Counted from the first letter of the stretch, positions 8,217-17,228 are shown. The stretch: DNA of 44,615 nt from Allobosea sp. ASV33 (GCF_016428755.1 NZ_JAELTI010000038.1:1-44615), one strand, 5' to 3'. The notes: a model not told the origin generated them from the letters alone. Numbers and translations are program-made.

Positions 8217-9725
8217 TCAGCCGCCGGGCGCGAAATTGGGGCTGCCATAGGGATAGTAGTCCTTGAGGGACAGGTTCTCGTAAGGCAGTGCGTCGAGATG
8301 GACCGTGCCCATGAAGGGCTCGGGCGGCTCGACGAGGATAATGGTCGGGGTGAAGCCGCTATCGTCGAAGCCGCGACGGAAATGGACGCGCGACTTGATC
8401 GCGATGACGTCGAACTCATCGGGCGCGAGGCCGAGCTGCCAAAGCTCCGAAGGCTCGATGATCTGGACGAGATAGGGGCTGAGCACCAGCAGGTTGCCCT
8501 TGCCGAATTCGACGCAGATCCAGTCCTTGCCATGGCCGCGCGCGGTTGTCGCCGGCCCGACCGAGCGCAGCGTGCCGGAGATGCGGACCGGTGCCCCCGC
8601 CGATTCATCGAAGAGGCCGCCGATCTCCGCATCGAAGGTATCGCCCGGCTTCGCGCCGGACTCGATCACGGAGCGAACCGCCTCGGGGGAGGCGATCGTC
8701 GCGATCAGCGTGCGTTCGAGCTTCTGCGCGACGATCTCCCGGAGGAGCCATGTCGCATAGCCGGAGCGGTCGCTGTAATCGGCGAGCAGGACGGGGCCCT
8801 TGCCTGCGGCGACCGCCTCGCGGGCGAGCGCGACCGCCTCCTTCGCCTTGTGGATCCTGACGGTGTCCAGCAGCGCCTGACGACGGCGCCAAGTCCATTC
8901 CGCCATGTCGCGGATGACGCGCTCGGCGAGATCGGGGTCGTCATTGGTCAGCACCTGCAGCGACATGCCGGCATCGGGAACGTCGGACCAGGGAAAGCCG
9001 AAGAAGACGTTGACGAAGACGTCGGGCTCGCGCGCCTCCCAGATCAGCGCGCGCTGGATCAGGTCGGACCAGGGCGAGGCGCCGGTCCACATCACCACGG
9101 TCGGCGCGATGATCGGAATGCGCAGGGTGCGATGCGCCGGCTTGAAGCTGCCGCGGATCGCCCGGACCAGCATACGCGCCGCGCGCTCGCCCTGCAGATG
9201 CATGTCGTAATGCGGGAAATACTTCACGCAGAACGCCATGTCGGCCTGTGCGAGGAAGGCTTCGTCCTCGTTGCCATGCGGATCGAAGGTCGCGGTGATG
9301 AAAGCTTTGTCGCCGACGACCTCGCGGACGCGCCGGGCGATGTCGGTCTCCGGCCGGGGCACGCCGCGCACCGCGAGCGCGCCATGGAGCGCGAGATAGA
9401 CGCCGTCGAACTGCGGCTGCGCTTTCAACTCCGCGATCATGATGCCCATGAAATGCTCATAGGCATCCTCGGTGACCCAGCCCGACCCGGTTCCGGTGCG
9501 TGGCCAGAGCGGGGAGGTGATGCCGACGAGCTCGACATCGGCGAACTCACGGGCCACCTGCACGAAGCCGCCCATATAGCCCTTCGGGTCGGTGGCGAGC
9601 AGCGCTTCGCCCGATGCCGGGGAGCCCGGATAGATGAAATCCTCCCGCGTCGTGTCGTTGGGGAGGAACGTCACCGTCTCATGCGCGAACTGGAGAACGG
9701 CGATCCGAAGCTTGGACTGTGTCAC
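8217..9725 (-). CDS. M81 family metallopeptidase (MlrC-like), second paralogue
   Basis: A 502-residue MlrC-family protein starting with GTG (MTQSKLRIAVLQFAHETVTF). It keeps the zinc motifs TFDPHGNEDEAF and FPHYDMHLQG, and the C-terminal pattern VLLADYSDRSGYATW and VHFRRGFDDSGF. The motif ADYSDRSG replaces the SDTQDNPGAG seen in the other paralogue, and overall similarity looks low, so the two probably handle different substrates. The GTG start overlaps the stop of the upstream solute-binding protein gene by four bases (9722-9725), which implies translational coupling. The gene runs convergently to the M81-M20 pair with 60 bases between the stops. It has no signal peptide. Its function is inferred only from the family and from a transporter component in the same operon. 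Confidence 0.88.
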   Translation of the reverse strand: MTQSKLRIAVLQFAHETVTFLPNDTTREDFIYPGSPASGEALLATDPKGYMGGFVQVAREFADVELVGITSPLWPRTGTGSGWVTEDAYEHFMGIMIAELKAQPQFDGVYLALHGALAVRGVPRPETDIARRVREVVGDKAFITATFDPHGNEDEAFLAQADMAFCVKYFPHYDMHLQGERAARMLVRAIRGSFKPAHRTLRIPIIAPTVVMWTGASPWSDLIQRALIWEAREPDVFVNVFFGFPWSDVPDAGMSLQVLTNDDPDLAERVIRDMAEWTWRRRQALLDTVRIHKAKEAVALAREAVAAGKGPVLLADYSDRSGYATWLLREIVAQKLERTLIATIASPEAVRSVIESGAKPGDTFDAEIGGLFDESAGAPVRISGTLRSVGPATTARGHGKDWICVEFGKGNLLVLSPYLVQIIEPSELWQLGLAPDEFDVIAIKSRVHFRRGFDDSGFTPTIILVEPPEPFMGTVHLDALPYENLSLKDYYPYGSPNFAPGG

Positions 9726-11302
9726 AGCGGCCTGACGTCGTAGAATTGGGCGAAACCGATCCGCATGCCCGCGATCCCGCGATAGGCCGTCTTCTCGTAG
9801 TAGGCGCCGAGCGGGATATAGGGCACGTCGATGAAGAACTGTTTCTGGATCTCGGCGCAGATCGCCTTCTGGGAGGCGAGATCCTTGGCGGCGAACCAGT
9901 CGAGCCGGAGCTCCTCGAGGCGCGGCGATTTCGGCCAGCCGAACCAGGCCTGGTCGCCATTGCCGCGGATGCCGAGTTGGCTCGCGGGATCGAAATTATT
10001 GGTGCCGTTCAGATAGGTGAAGAAGATGCTCCAGCCGCCCTTGTCGACCGGCTGGCGGCTGGCGCGGCGCTGGACGACCGTGCCCCAGTCGGTCGAGACC
10101 AGCTCGACATTCACCCCGGATTTCTGCAGGGCATCGGCTGCCACGGCGGCGAGCGCATGGGTCGAGGGATAATCGGTCGGGTCGAGCAGCACGACGCGCT
10201 CGCCCTTGTAGCCCGCCGCTTCCAGGGCGCGCTTGACGGCGGCGAAATCGCGCTTGCCGACGAGGACCTCGGTGCCCGCCGTCGTCGCCATCGGCGTGTC
10301 CGGGCTGAAGACGCCGACATGATCCTTCCAGAGCGAGCGCTCGTCGCCGGCGACCGCCGTCATGCACTCGGCCTGGTCGATGGCGCCGAGCAGCGCCCGC
10401 CGGATCGCCGGATTGTCGAAGGGCGGATGCAGCGCGTTGAAGCGCAGGCAGCCGATGCCGCCGGCCGGGTCCAGCCCCTCCAGCTTGAGGCCCGAGCGAC
10501 CTTTGAGCGTGCCTTGCAGGTCGGGCGTCGGGTTCTGCCACCAGTCGACCTCGCCATTGGCGAGCGCGTTGGCCGCCGTCTGCGGGTCGGGAATGATGCG
10601 CCATTCGATGCGGTCGAAATGAACCTGCTTCGGGCCCGCGGTGAAGGTGGCCGAGCCATCCGCACGCGGAACATAGTCGGCGAAGCGTTCATAGACGGTC
10701 AAGGCGCCCGGGATGCGTTCGTCGGCCTTGAAGCGGAACGGCCCGCTGCCGATCATCTCGGTGACCTGCTTGTTCGGGTCGGTGACGGCGAAGCGCTCCG
10801 GCATGATGCAGGGCATCGAGGTGCCGGTCTTGCCGAGCGCGGCCGGCAGCAGCGGGAAGGGACGTTTCAGCCGGAACTTCAGGACGCGGTCGGATTCGAC
10901 CGAGAGCTCGTCCGTCGCGTCCATCAGGGCCCGGCCGAAGGCATCGCGCGCGGCGAAACGGCGAATGCTCGGCACCACGTCCTGCGCCCGCACCGGCTCG
11001 CCGTCGTGGAAACGCAGACCTGCGCGCAGCGTCAATCGCCAGGTCTTGCCGTCGTCCTCGACCGTATGGCCGGCGACCATCTGGGGCTCGAAACCGTAAG
11101 CGGCGTTCTGGCCGTAGAGCGTGTCGAAGACGAGGTAGCCGTGATTGCGGGTCACCGTCGCCGTCGTCCAGACGGGATCGACGATGGCGACATCGGATTC
11201 CGGAATGAATTTCAGCACCTTCGCGCGCTGCGCGAGAGCCGGCCTGGCCAGCGCGGAGACCGCGGCGCCTGCCGTTACACCCAGGAACGTTCGACGCTTC
11301 AT
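9722..11302 (-). CDS. ABC transporter solute-binding protein, family 5 (peptide/opine type)
   Basis: A 526-residue periplasmic binding protein of the DppA/OppA family. The N terminus MKRRTFLGVTAGAAVSALAR has a twin-arginine motif and ends in a likely cleavage site after ALAQ, so export is probably by the Tat route. Family features include GRALMDATDELSVES, IGSGPFRFKADERIPG and VDWWQNPTPDLQG. The reading frame is open further upstream, but the ATG at 11302 gives the clean signal peptide. No permease or ATPase genes accompany it here, so it must partner with a transporter elsewhere or with one lost from this locus. The coupled downstream M81 peptidase suggests import of a peptide that the peptidase then degrades. 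Confidence 0.9.
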   Translation of the reverse strand: MKRRTFLGVTAGAAVSALARPALAQRAKVLKFIPESDVAIVDPVWTTATVTRNHGYLVFDTLYGQNAAYGFEPQMVAGHTVEDDGKTWRLTLRAGLRFHDGEPVRAQDVVPSIRRFAARDAFGRALMDATDELSVESDRVLKFRLKRPFPLLPAALGKTGTSMPCIMPERFAVTDPNKQVTEMIGSGPFRFKADERIPGALTVYERFADYVPRADGSATFTAGPKQVHFDRIEWRIIPDPQTAANALANGEVDWWQNPTPDLQGTLKGRSGLKLEGLDPAGGIGCLRFNALHPPFDNPAIRRALLGAIDQAECMTAVAGDERSLWKDHVGVFSPDTPMATTAGTEVLVGKRDFAAVKRALEAAGYKGERVVLLDPTDYPSTHALAAVAADALQKSGVNVELVSTDWGTVVQRRASRQPVDKGGWSIFFTYLNGTNNFDPASQLGIRGNGDQAWFGWPKSPRLEELRLDWFAAKDLASQKAICAEIQKQFFIDVPYIPLGAYYEKTAYRGIAGMRIGFAQFYDVRPL

Positions 11303-11559
11303 GCCGTGAACCCTCGTTCGAGGTGATGGAAAAGCCGCACAGGCCGCGTCGCTGCAAATCCGATGCCGCGATCCTAGGATGCGGGAAACGGCTGATGCAA
11401 GCAGCCCGGCTCCGCTTTGGATGCAGGATCGACCCTTCGCCAGTGGGAAGCGGCCTTCCCGGCCAAGCCGGCATGTTCCTGCCAGCATCTCGCTATTCGC
11501 GGAGCGATATTCCGCCTTGTGCCCCGATATGCGAGCGGTGCTGCCCGATCCTGCCATGC

Positions 11560-12450
11560 GTGCGACCTTTGACCAGCGAAACCTCGTCCCCCACCGCCCA
11601 TTCCCGCGGCGTCCTGCTCGTCTTCGCCGCGACCGTGGCGTGGAGCGCCAGCGGCATCTATGCGCGCCTGCTGACGACGGATGCCTGGACCGCCGTCGCC
11701 TGGCGCGCGCTGTTCGCCGCGATTTTCCTGATCGTTCCGATGGCCATGTTCGGCGGCGCAGGGACGCGCCGAGCCTGGAAGAAGGCGTTCGGACCCACCG
11801 GATTGGCTCTGATCGCGTTCCAGACGATCAGCCAGGCCGCCTTCATAGGCGCGTACTACACGACCAGCGTGGCCAATGTCGCCGTCATCTACGCGACCGC
11901 GCCCTTCGTCGCCGCCGTGCTGGGCTGGCTGATCCTGAAGGAGCGCATCGTCCTGCGCACGATGGTGGCCGGGCTCGCCTGCCTCATCGGCGTCGGGATC
12001 ATCATCTCGGCCTCGCTGGGAGCGGGGCGGATCGTCGGCGACCTGCTCGCCCTGCTGATGACCGTGACCTTCGCCTTCGTCATCGTCATCCCGCGGCTGG
12101 ATCCGGACCTGCCCGCGATGCCGCCGATCTTCATCAGCGCGGTGCTCACCTTCCTGCTCTTCGCGCCGTTCGGTTCATGGGGCTCGCTCGACGCGCATAA
12201 CCTGATGGTTCTGGCCGCCTTCGGAGCGACCAATTTCTCGATTGCGCTGGTGCTGTTCATCATCGGCGCGCGGCATCTGCCGCCAGCCGAGTCGGCCCTG
12301 ATCGGCACCACCGAAGTCGTCATGACCCCCGTCTGGGTCTGGATTCTCTTCGCGGAGCGGCCGCCCGTCGCGACGGTCGTCGGCGGAGCGGTGATCCTCG
12401 CCGCGGTGATCTGGTACACGATCTCCGAGCTGCTACGCGGCAAAGCGTAG
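11560..12450 (+). CDS. DMT superfamily transporter (EamA family)
   Basis: A predicted ten-helix inner-membrane transporter of about 296 residues made of two EamA repeats. Hydrophobic helices run from GVLLVFAATVAWSASGIYAR through VGGAVILAAVIWYTISELL. Members export metabolites such as amino acids, but the substrate cannot be told from sequence. The frame is open back to 11323 with no convincing ATG near the first helix. I favour the GTG at 11560 (VRPLTSETSS), which gives the normal family length; a TTG at 11569 is an alternative. It diverges from the solute-binding protein gene, leaving about 257 bases between the starts in which I see no clear operator. Confidence 0.85.
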   Translation: MRPLTSETSSPTAHSRGVLLVFAATVAWSASGIYARLLTTDAWTAVAWRALFAAIFLIVPMAMFGGAGTRRAWKKAFGPTGLALIAFQTISQAAFIGAYYTTSVANVAVIYATAPFVAAVLGWLILKERIVLRTMVAGLACLIGVGIIISASLGAGRIVGDLLALLMTVTFAFVIVIPRLDPDLPAMPPIFISAVLTFLLFAPFGSWGSLDAHNLMVLAAFGATNFSIALVLFIIGARHLPPAESALIGTTEVVMTPVWVWILFAERPPVATVVGGAVILAAVIWYTISELLRGKA

Positions 12451-12699
12451 CGCTGAGCTATTGGGAAGGCGGCTGCGCGCGAAGGCGCAACCAGCCGAAC
12501 ATTAAACGAACACATTTCGTGGTCATATCGGCGATGTCGGCCTGAGGGGCCGGCCTGCTCGCCGGTTGATTTCACGACGCGAGCTTTCCCCAATCGTCAC
12601 AGATTGAACGCCGCACAAGAAGCGGCTCCGCGTCGGTCGCATCGCGATCGGCGATTGTCTCTACGCCGTAGGGCTCGAAGCCCCGGCAACTGGAACTTC

Positions 12700-12891
12700 A
12701 TGCATCACCAAGCTCAACTGAACACCACCACCCACTATGCCCGCCCGAAGGGCACGCCTTCCCGGCGCAAGCCCGTTTTCAAGCTGCAATCCCCCTCATC
12801 GCGTCCCAGCGCTCCCGCGAATTGGAAGCCCGAGGCCAGCGGGCTTACGCGCGAGGAACTGCGCGAGATCGTCGAAGAGATCCTGGGCTGA
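12700..12891 (+). CDS. Small hypothetical basic protein
   Basis: A 63-residue protein starting MHHQAQLNTTTHYARPKGTP. The N-terminal two thirds is disordered and rich in Pro, Ser, Lys and Arg; the C terminus is an acidic amphipathic helix (LTREELREIVEEILG). I do not recognise a family. The helix resembles short docking tails, but this is only an impression. The frame extends upstream to a TTG at 12604 through arginine-rich sequence that looks non-coding, so the ATG at 12700 is preferred. The ribosome site is weak. The upstream 12451-12699 stretch holds nothing else I can support. It is convergent with the hemolysin III gene, whose stop is 16 bases away. Confidence 0.5.
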   Translation: MHHQAQLNTTTHYARPKGTPSRRKPVFKLQSPSSRPSAPANWKPEASGLTREELREIVEEILG

Positions 12892-12906
12892 ACCGATCGC
12901 CGCGGA

Positions 12907-13569
12907 TCAAGCCGTCGGCGCGATCGCATAAGCCCGGAACACCGCTCCATAGAAGCAGCCGGACGCCACCAGGACGAAGCCGTGCCAGATCGCATTCTGG
13001 AACGGCAGGCTTTCCCAGACGTGGAAAATGACGCCGATCGAATAGAGCACGCCGCCTGCGACGATCAGCCAGAGGGTGGTCGCCGGCAGGAGGCTGACGC
13101 TTTCCCAGATCAAAAGGCCGCTCCATCCGATCAGCAGATAGAGCGCGATCGACAGACGGTCGAACCGGCCGGGCAACGCCACCTTGATGACGATGCCGGC
13201 CGCCGCCGCGAGCCACACCACGACGAGAAGGATCTGGGCGAAGATGCTTCCGCCCAGCTTCATCAGGAAGGGGGTGTAGGTGCCGGCGATGAGCACATAG
13301 ATCGCCGAATGGTCGAAGCGCCGGATGAACCATTTGCGCGGCGAGACCGGCCACATGTTGTAGGTGGCGGAGACGATCAGGACGGCCAGGAGCGCGGCGC
13401 CGTAGATTGAGACCGGGATCAGGTCGAAAGGCGGGGCGATGCTCGCCACCTGGACGATCAGGGCCGCGACGGCCCCCAATCCCAGCGCGACGCCGAGGAC
13501 ATGGATGACGCCGTCAGCCCAGAGCTCGGCGCGTCTGAAGACGAAGCGTCCTACGGCGGGAACGTTCAC
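12907..13569 (-). CDS. Hemolysin III family membrane protein
   Basis: A 220-residue, seven-helix inner-membrane protein of the HlyIII/PAQR family. It keeps the family signature HVLGVALGLGAVAALI at the start, SATYNMWP, and then RRFDHSAIYVLIAGTYTPF, which holds the conserved His/Asp metal site. Near the C terminus, FHVWESLPFQNAIWHGFVL supplies the remaining conserved His residues. The biochemical role in bacteria is unclear; membrane-lipid or hydrolase activity has been suggested for the superfamily, and haemolysis is not a safe inference. It starts with GTG at 13569, preceded by CAGGAA. It stands alone, separated from the upstream MFS gene by a strong hairpin. Confidence 0.9.
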   Translation of the reverse strand: MNVPAVGRFVFRRAELWADGVIHVLGVALGLGAVAALIVQVASIAPPFDLIPVSIYGAALLAVLIVSATYNMWPVSPRKWFIRRFDHSAIYVLIAGTYTPFLMKLGGSIFAQILLVVVWLAAAAGIVIKVALPGRFDRLSIALYLLIGWSGLLIWESVSLLPATTLWLIVAGGVLYSIGVIFHVWESLPFQNAIWHGFVLVASGCFYGAVFRAYAIAPTA

Positions 13570-13685
13570 GGCAATTCCTGATCCACGAGCATTTCGAACC
13601 AGTTTGGCACCTAGCGGGAGCCTGTGTCATCTCGATGTCGTTGGCTGCGCCCGGCCATTATGCCGCAGCCGTCGGCCGCAGCTTT

Positions 13686-13727
13686 CATAAAGCAAGAGGG
13701 CGCCGTATGGCGCCCTCTTGCTTTATG
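13686..13727 (-). terminator. Perfect 19-bp hairpin, terminator of the MFS gene
   Basis: CATAAAGCAAGAGGGCGCC (13686-13704) and its exact reverse complement (13709-13727) flank a 4-base loop. The outer stem is A/T-rich and the inner stem G/C-rich, so it gives a T-rich 3' side in either direction. It lies 23 bases after the MFS stop and 116 bases upstream of the hemolysin III start, so it should insulate the two genes. Confidence 0.8.
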
Positions 13728-13750
13728 CCTCGGGCTTTCGCTTTGCCCGA

Positions 13751-14983
13751 TCACTGCAATTCGACGCCGCGCTTCTCGGGGATGAGGAGCCACATGGCGA
13801 CGAGGTCGAGGACGTAGAGGGCAGCGAGCAGAGCGATGGCGGTCTCGAAGCCATGGCTAGCCGCGATTGCGCCGACCACGACCGGGCCGAAGCCGCCGAC
13901 GCCGCGCCCGATATTGAACAGCACGTTCTGGGCGGTGGCGCGGGCCGCGGTCGGGAAGAGCTCGCTGATCAGGGCGCCATAGCCGCCGAGCATGCCGTTG
14001 ACGAAGAAGCCCATCACCGCGCCGGCGACGAGCAACTGGAACGGGTCGGTCAGGCGCGAATAGACCAGGACCATCACGGCGGCGCCGATCATGTAGCCGA
14101 AGAAGGCCGGGCGCCGGCCGATGCGGTCTGCGATATGGCCGAAGGCGAAGATGCCGAGCGCCATGCCGCCAATGGTCACCGCCGTCCAGATCGCCGATTG
14201 GGTCAACTGGAAGCCGAACCGCGTGGCGAGGTAGTTCGGCAGCCAGATCATCACGCCGTAATAGCCGAAGTTCTGGACCGAGCAGAGGATGACCATGCCG
14301 AGGCTCAGCTTGGCGGTCTCGCCGTCCTTGACGAGCAGGCGCAGCGCCGATTGCTTCGGCCGCTCCTTGGAGCGGGCGACGAAGACCTCGGGCTCGTGCA
14401 GGGAGTGGCGGATGAAATAGGCCGCAACCGCCGGCAGGATGCCGATGGCGAACATGCCGCGCCAGCCGATCGAGGGCAGCAGCAGCGGGGTTGCGAGCGC
14501 CGCCGCCAGCACGCCGACCTGCCAGCCGAGCCCGACATAGGAGGAGGCGCGCGCCCGCTTCGAGGCCGGCCAGGCCTCGGCGACCAGCGCCATGCCGATG
14601 CCGAACTCGCCGCCGAGGCCGAGGCCGGCGATGGTGCGGTAGATCAGCAGGTCCCAGTAGCCCTGCGCCAGGGCGCACATCCCGGTGAAGACTGCGAAGA
14701 GCACGATCGTCCAGGTCAGCACGCGGACACGTCCGATGCGGTCCGACAGCATGCCGAAGCCGATGCCGCCGAGCACGGCGCCAACCAGCGTCGCGGTGAC
14801 GAGCGAGGCGGCCTGGGCCTGGCTGAGCTGGAGATCGGCCGAGATCGCACGCAGCATGAAGCCGAGGATCAGCAGATCGAACCCGTCCATTGCATAGCCG
14901 ATCGCCGCGCCCCACAGGGCCTTGCGCGCCTTGTCGTCCACTTCGGTGGGTGCCGCGGCGGCTGCCGCCTGGAGATCGCTCAT
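13751..14983 (-). CDS. MFS transporter, aromatic acid/metabolite:proton symporter type
   Basis: A 410-residue, twelve-helix major facilitator. The first helix carries GYAMDGFDLLILGFML, the DGFD motif typical of aromatic acid and sugar acid symporters. The loop 2-3 signature appears as GMLSDRIGRVRVL and the loop 8-9 counterpart as GHIADRIGRRP. RTIAGLGLGGEFGIGMALVAE is the helix 4-5 signature. This suggests uptake of a carboxylic acid such as a benzoate or shikimate-like compound, but specificity cannot be read from sequence. AAGGGG precedes the ATG. It is monocistronic, ending at the hairpin at 13686-13727. The 376-base stretch 14984-15359 between it and pyrE is GC-rich and shows no gene or clear site. 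Confidence 0.88.
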   Translation of the reverse strand: MSDLQAAAAAAPTEVDDKARKALWGAAIGYAMDGFDLLILGFMLRAISADLQLSQAQAASLVTATLVGAVLGGIGFGMLSDRIGRVRVLTWTIVLFAVFTGMCALAQGYWDLLIYRTIAGLGLGGEFGIGMALVAEAWPASKRARASSYVGLGWQVGVLAAALATPLLLPSIGWRGMFAIGILPAVAAYFIRHSLHEPEVFVARSKERPKQSALRLLVKDGETAKLSLGMVILCSVQNFGYYGVMIWLPNYLATRFGFQLTQSAIWTAVTIGGMALGIFAFGHIADRIGRRPAFFGYMIGAAVMVLVYSRLTDPFQLLVAGAVMGFFVNGMLGGYGALISELFPTAARATAQNVLFNIGRGVGGFGPVVVGAIAASHGFETAIALLAALYVLDLVAMWLLIPEKRGVELQ

Positions 14984-15359
14984 GATGAAGGCCCCTTGCT
15001 GCTGCTCCGGCCAAGCCCCGCGGAGCGGCGATGCCGATACGGCACGCCCGAATTCGGATCATTCGGCATCTCATGCAGCCTGAGCCGGCGCAATGATCGC
15101 CGGCGGCCGAGCCTGTGGATGTCGTGGGAAACGAAGCGACGGTCGTTTTTCGGCAACGCTGTGGGTATCCGCCGGTCCCGGCGGCCGTCGGAGGGCCATG
15201 AGGGCCGGAACACGTCCGCCGGCCCCGCGAAAATCGCTCCGCGGAGGGATTGACCTGCCGGGAAAGCGCGATCAGAAGGGGCCGTTTGCCATTTCGACCA
15301 GCCCCAGAGCCCTTGCCGTTCCCGGCGAGCGGCGTCGCTCAGCCCGGAGACACCGCGCC

Positions 15360-16073
15360 ATGTCCAACCTGTTCACCCCCACCGACAGGGCCGAGATCGC
15401 GCGCGAAGCGGCCAAGATGCTGCTCGAAATCAAGGCCGTGCATTTCTACAGCGACAAGCCCTTCTTCTTCACCTCGGGCTGGGCGAGCCCGGTCTATATC
15501 GACTGCCGCAAGATCATCTCCTATCCGCGCCTGCGCTCGACGCTGATCGATTTCGCGGCGACGACGATCGTGCGCGATATCGGTTACGAGTCGCTCGATA
15601 TCATCGCCGGCGGCGAGACCGCGGGCATTCCCTTCGCCGCCTGGATTTCGGACCGCCTGTCGCTGCCGATGCAATATGTCCGCAAGAAGCCGAAAGGCTT
15701 CGGCCGCAATGCCCAGATCGAGGGCTCGGTCGTCGAGGGTGCGCGCACGCTGCTGGTCGAGGACCTCGCCACGGATGGCCGCAGCAAGGTCAATTTCGCC
15801 GAGGCGCTGCGCAATGCCGGCGCCGACGTGCAGCATTGCTTCGTGCTGTTCTACTACGACATCTTCCCGAAGAGCCGCGAGTTGATGACCGAGATCGGCA
15901 TCAACCTGCACTATCTCACGACCTGGTGGGACGTGCTCGCCGTCGCCAAGGATAGCGGCCATTTCGAGCCGAAGATCCTGGCCGAGGTCGAGAGCTTCCT
16001 CAACGATCCCGCGACCTGGTCGGCCAAGCATGGCGGCATCTCCGCCTTCGGCGAGGAAAAGAAACCGGCCTGA
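15360..16073 (+). CDS. pyrE: Orotate phosphoribosyltransferase
   Basis: This catalyses orotate plus PRPP to orotidine 5'-monophosphate in de novo pyrimidine synthesis. The 237-residue protein has [17 protein letters not shown] (orotate/phosphate contacts), [25 protein letters not shown] with the loop lysines, and the PRPP-binding segment [15 protein letters not shown]. In that segment the canonical VDDVITTGGS pattern is modified to [10 protein letters not shown], as in the longer rhizobial PyrE group. GGAGA at 15346-15350 supports the ATG at 15360. The open frame continues far upstream but without the PyrE fold. A LOG-like gene follows after three bases and should be cotranscribed. Confidence 0.95.
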   Translation: MSNLFTPTDRAEIAREAAKMLLEIKAVHFYSDKPFFFTSGWASPVYIDCRKIISYPRLRSTLIDFAATTIVRDIGYESLDIIAGGETAGIPFAAWISDRLSLPMQYVRKKPKGFGRNAQIEGSVVEGARTLLVEDLATDGRSKVNFAEALRNAGADVQHCFVLFYYDIFPKSRELMTEIGINLHYLTTWWDVLAVAKDSGHFEPKILAEVESFLNDPATWSAKHGGISAFGEEKKPA

Positions 16074-16076
16074 GCC

Positions 16077-16712
16077 ATGGCGTCCGACCTGCAGCTGCGA
16101 CTCGATAGCGGGAACGGGCGGTTGCATGACGGGCACGGCCGGATCTTCGATCCGGCTGCACGGCGCTGGACCCGGACGGCGCTGGCCGCGTGGGGAGAGC
16201 CCGTCCCGCCCCGGCGTGCCCTCGACTGGCTCCAGCGCGACAGCGGGACACCGCTACGCGCGCCCGTCGCCGTGATCGGGACGCGGACGCCGACGGCGGC
16301 GCAGGTCGCCGCGGCCGTGGCGATGGGGCGCCTGCTCGCCGAGCACAAGGTCACCGTGCTCTGCGGTGGTCGCTCAGGCGTGATGGAAGAGGTCTGCCGC
16401 GGCGTGGCGGAGGCCGGTGGGCTATCGATCGGCCTGCTGCCGGATGACGAGCCCGAGGCGGCCAATCCTTATGTCACCGTGCCGCTCGCGACCGGCATCG
16501 GCGTCGCCCGCAACGCCTTGATCGCCCGGGCCGCCTGCTGCCTCGTCGCGATCGGCGGCGGCTACGGCACCTTGTCCGAGATCGCCTTCGCCCTGCAGTT
16601 CAAGCGGCCGGTCTTTCTGCTGGAAGGGGCGCCGGCGGTGGATGGCGGGCGGGTCTGTTCCGATGCGGAAGCAGCGCTCGATGCGGTGGCGCGGGTGATC
16701 CTGGCGCTCTGA
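16077..16712 (+). CDS. SLOG/LOG superfamily nucleotide-binding protein (TIGR00725-like)
   Basis: A 211-residue protein whose core is a Rossmann-like nucleotide-binding domain related to LOG/lysine decarboxylase-like proteins. VAVIGTRTPT starts the fold, VLCGGRSGVMEEVCRG supplies the glycine loop, and VAIGGGYGTLSEIAFAL corresponds to the PGGxGTxxE active-site motif, here GGGYGTLSE. About 60 N-terminal residues form an extra domain (LRLDSGNGRLHDGHGRIFD). LOG enzymes hydrolyse nucleoside monophosphates to free base, which would fit beside pyrE as nucleotide salvage or surveillance. However, this subgroup is uncharacterised and may only bind nucleotides. It is in a tight operon with pyrE and converges on marR. 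Confidence 0.8.
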   Translation: MASDLQLRLDSGNGRLHDGHGRIFDPAARRWTRTALAAWGEPVPPRRALDWLQRDSGTPLRAPVAVIGTRTPTAAQVAAAVAMGRLLAEHKVTVLCGGRSGVMEEVCRGVAEAGGLSIGLLPDDEPEAANPYVTVPLATGIGVARNALIARAACCLVAIGGGYGTLSEIAFALQFKRPVFLLEGAPAVDGGRVCSDAEAALDAVARVILAL

Positions 16713-16724
16713 CCCTGCCTGGTT

Positions 16725-17228
16725 TCAGGGTTTGTCGGCGCGGCCCGGCGCCGCGTTGCCGCGCGCCTCGAGCGCCTTGCCGACGCGGCGCATCGCCTCG
16801 CCGGCGGCGTTGCACTCGTCGTCGCTTAGCACCTGCATCATCGCCTCGATCTCGGCGACATGGACCGCCATCGCCTTGCGGGTCAGCGCCTCGCCCGCAG
16901 GCGTGAGCCAGAGGCGGCGCAGACGCTTGTCCGCCTCGTCGTTGCGGCGCTCGATCAGGCCGCGCTTTTCCAGCACCGGCAGCAGCATGCTCATCGCGCT
17001 GCGCCCGACCAGCAGCTTCTCGGCCAAGGCCTGCTGCGAGAGGCCGGGGACGTGGAAGATATTGGCGAGCACGTCGTAATGGGCAAGCTGGATGTCGAGC
17101 GGCGCCAGCGCCTCGCTGAAGACCTTCTCCCAAAGGTTATGAGCGCGGGCGACGGCAATCCAGTTGCGGAAACGCGGCAACTCCCAGGGTAGGGTCTGCG
17201 TCTCGGAAGGCTCTTGCTTTTTGTTCAT
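16725..17228 (-). CDS. MarR family transcriptional regulator
   Basis: A 167-residue winged-helix regulator. Domain order is a dimerisation helix (RNWIAVARAHNLWEKVF), a scaffold helix with LAHYDVLANI, and a recognition region GLSQQALAEKLLVGRSAMSM. The wing is ERRNDEADKRLRRLWLTPAG, followed by C-terminal dimer helices. The ATG at 17228 gives a compact MarR; the frame runs on upstream through the divergent gene but is not coding there. The promoter holds two GTTCA-N4-TGAAC palindromes, one covering the start codon, which strongly suggests autorepression and control of the divergent alpha/beta hydrolase. The ligand is unknown. Confidence 0.9.
   Translation of the reverse strand: MNKKQEPSETQTLPWELPRFRNWIAVARAHNLWEKVFSEALAPLDIQLAHYDVLANIFHVPGLSQQALAEKLLVGRSAMSMLLPVLEKRGLIERRNDEADKRLRRLWLTPAGEALTRKAMAVHVAEIEAMMQVLSDDECNAAGEAMRRVGKALEARGNAAPGRADKP

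Noticed and set aside
15207..15211. GGAAC upstream of pyrE as an EcfG promoter
   Set aside because: No CGTT follows at 16-17 bases.
13718..15253. 511-residue plus-strand frame opposite the MFS gene
   Set aside because: Translation is His/Arg/Asp/Gly-rich and antisense to clear membrane helices, a typical GC-rich shadow; the same applies to the long frames opposite livK, ior, hemH and the M81 genes.
16712..16731. ACCCTG-N8-CAGGGT hairpin between the LOG-like and marR genes
   Set aside because: Only six pairs with no T-run, overlapping both gene ends; too weak to call a terminator.
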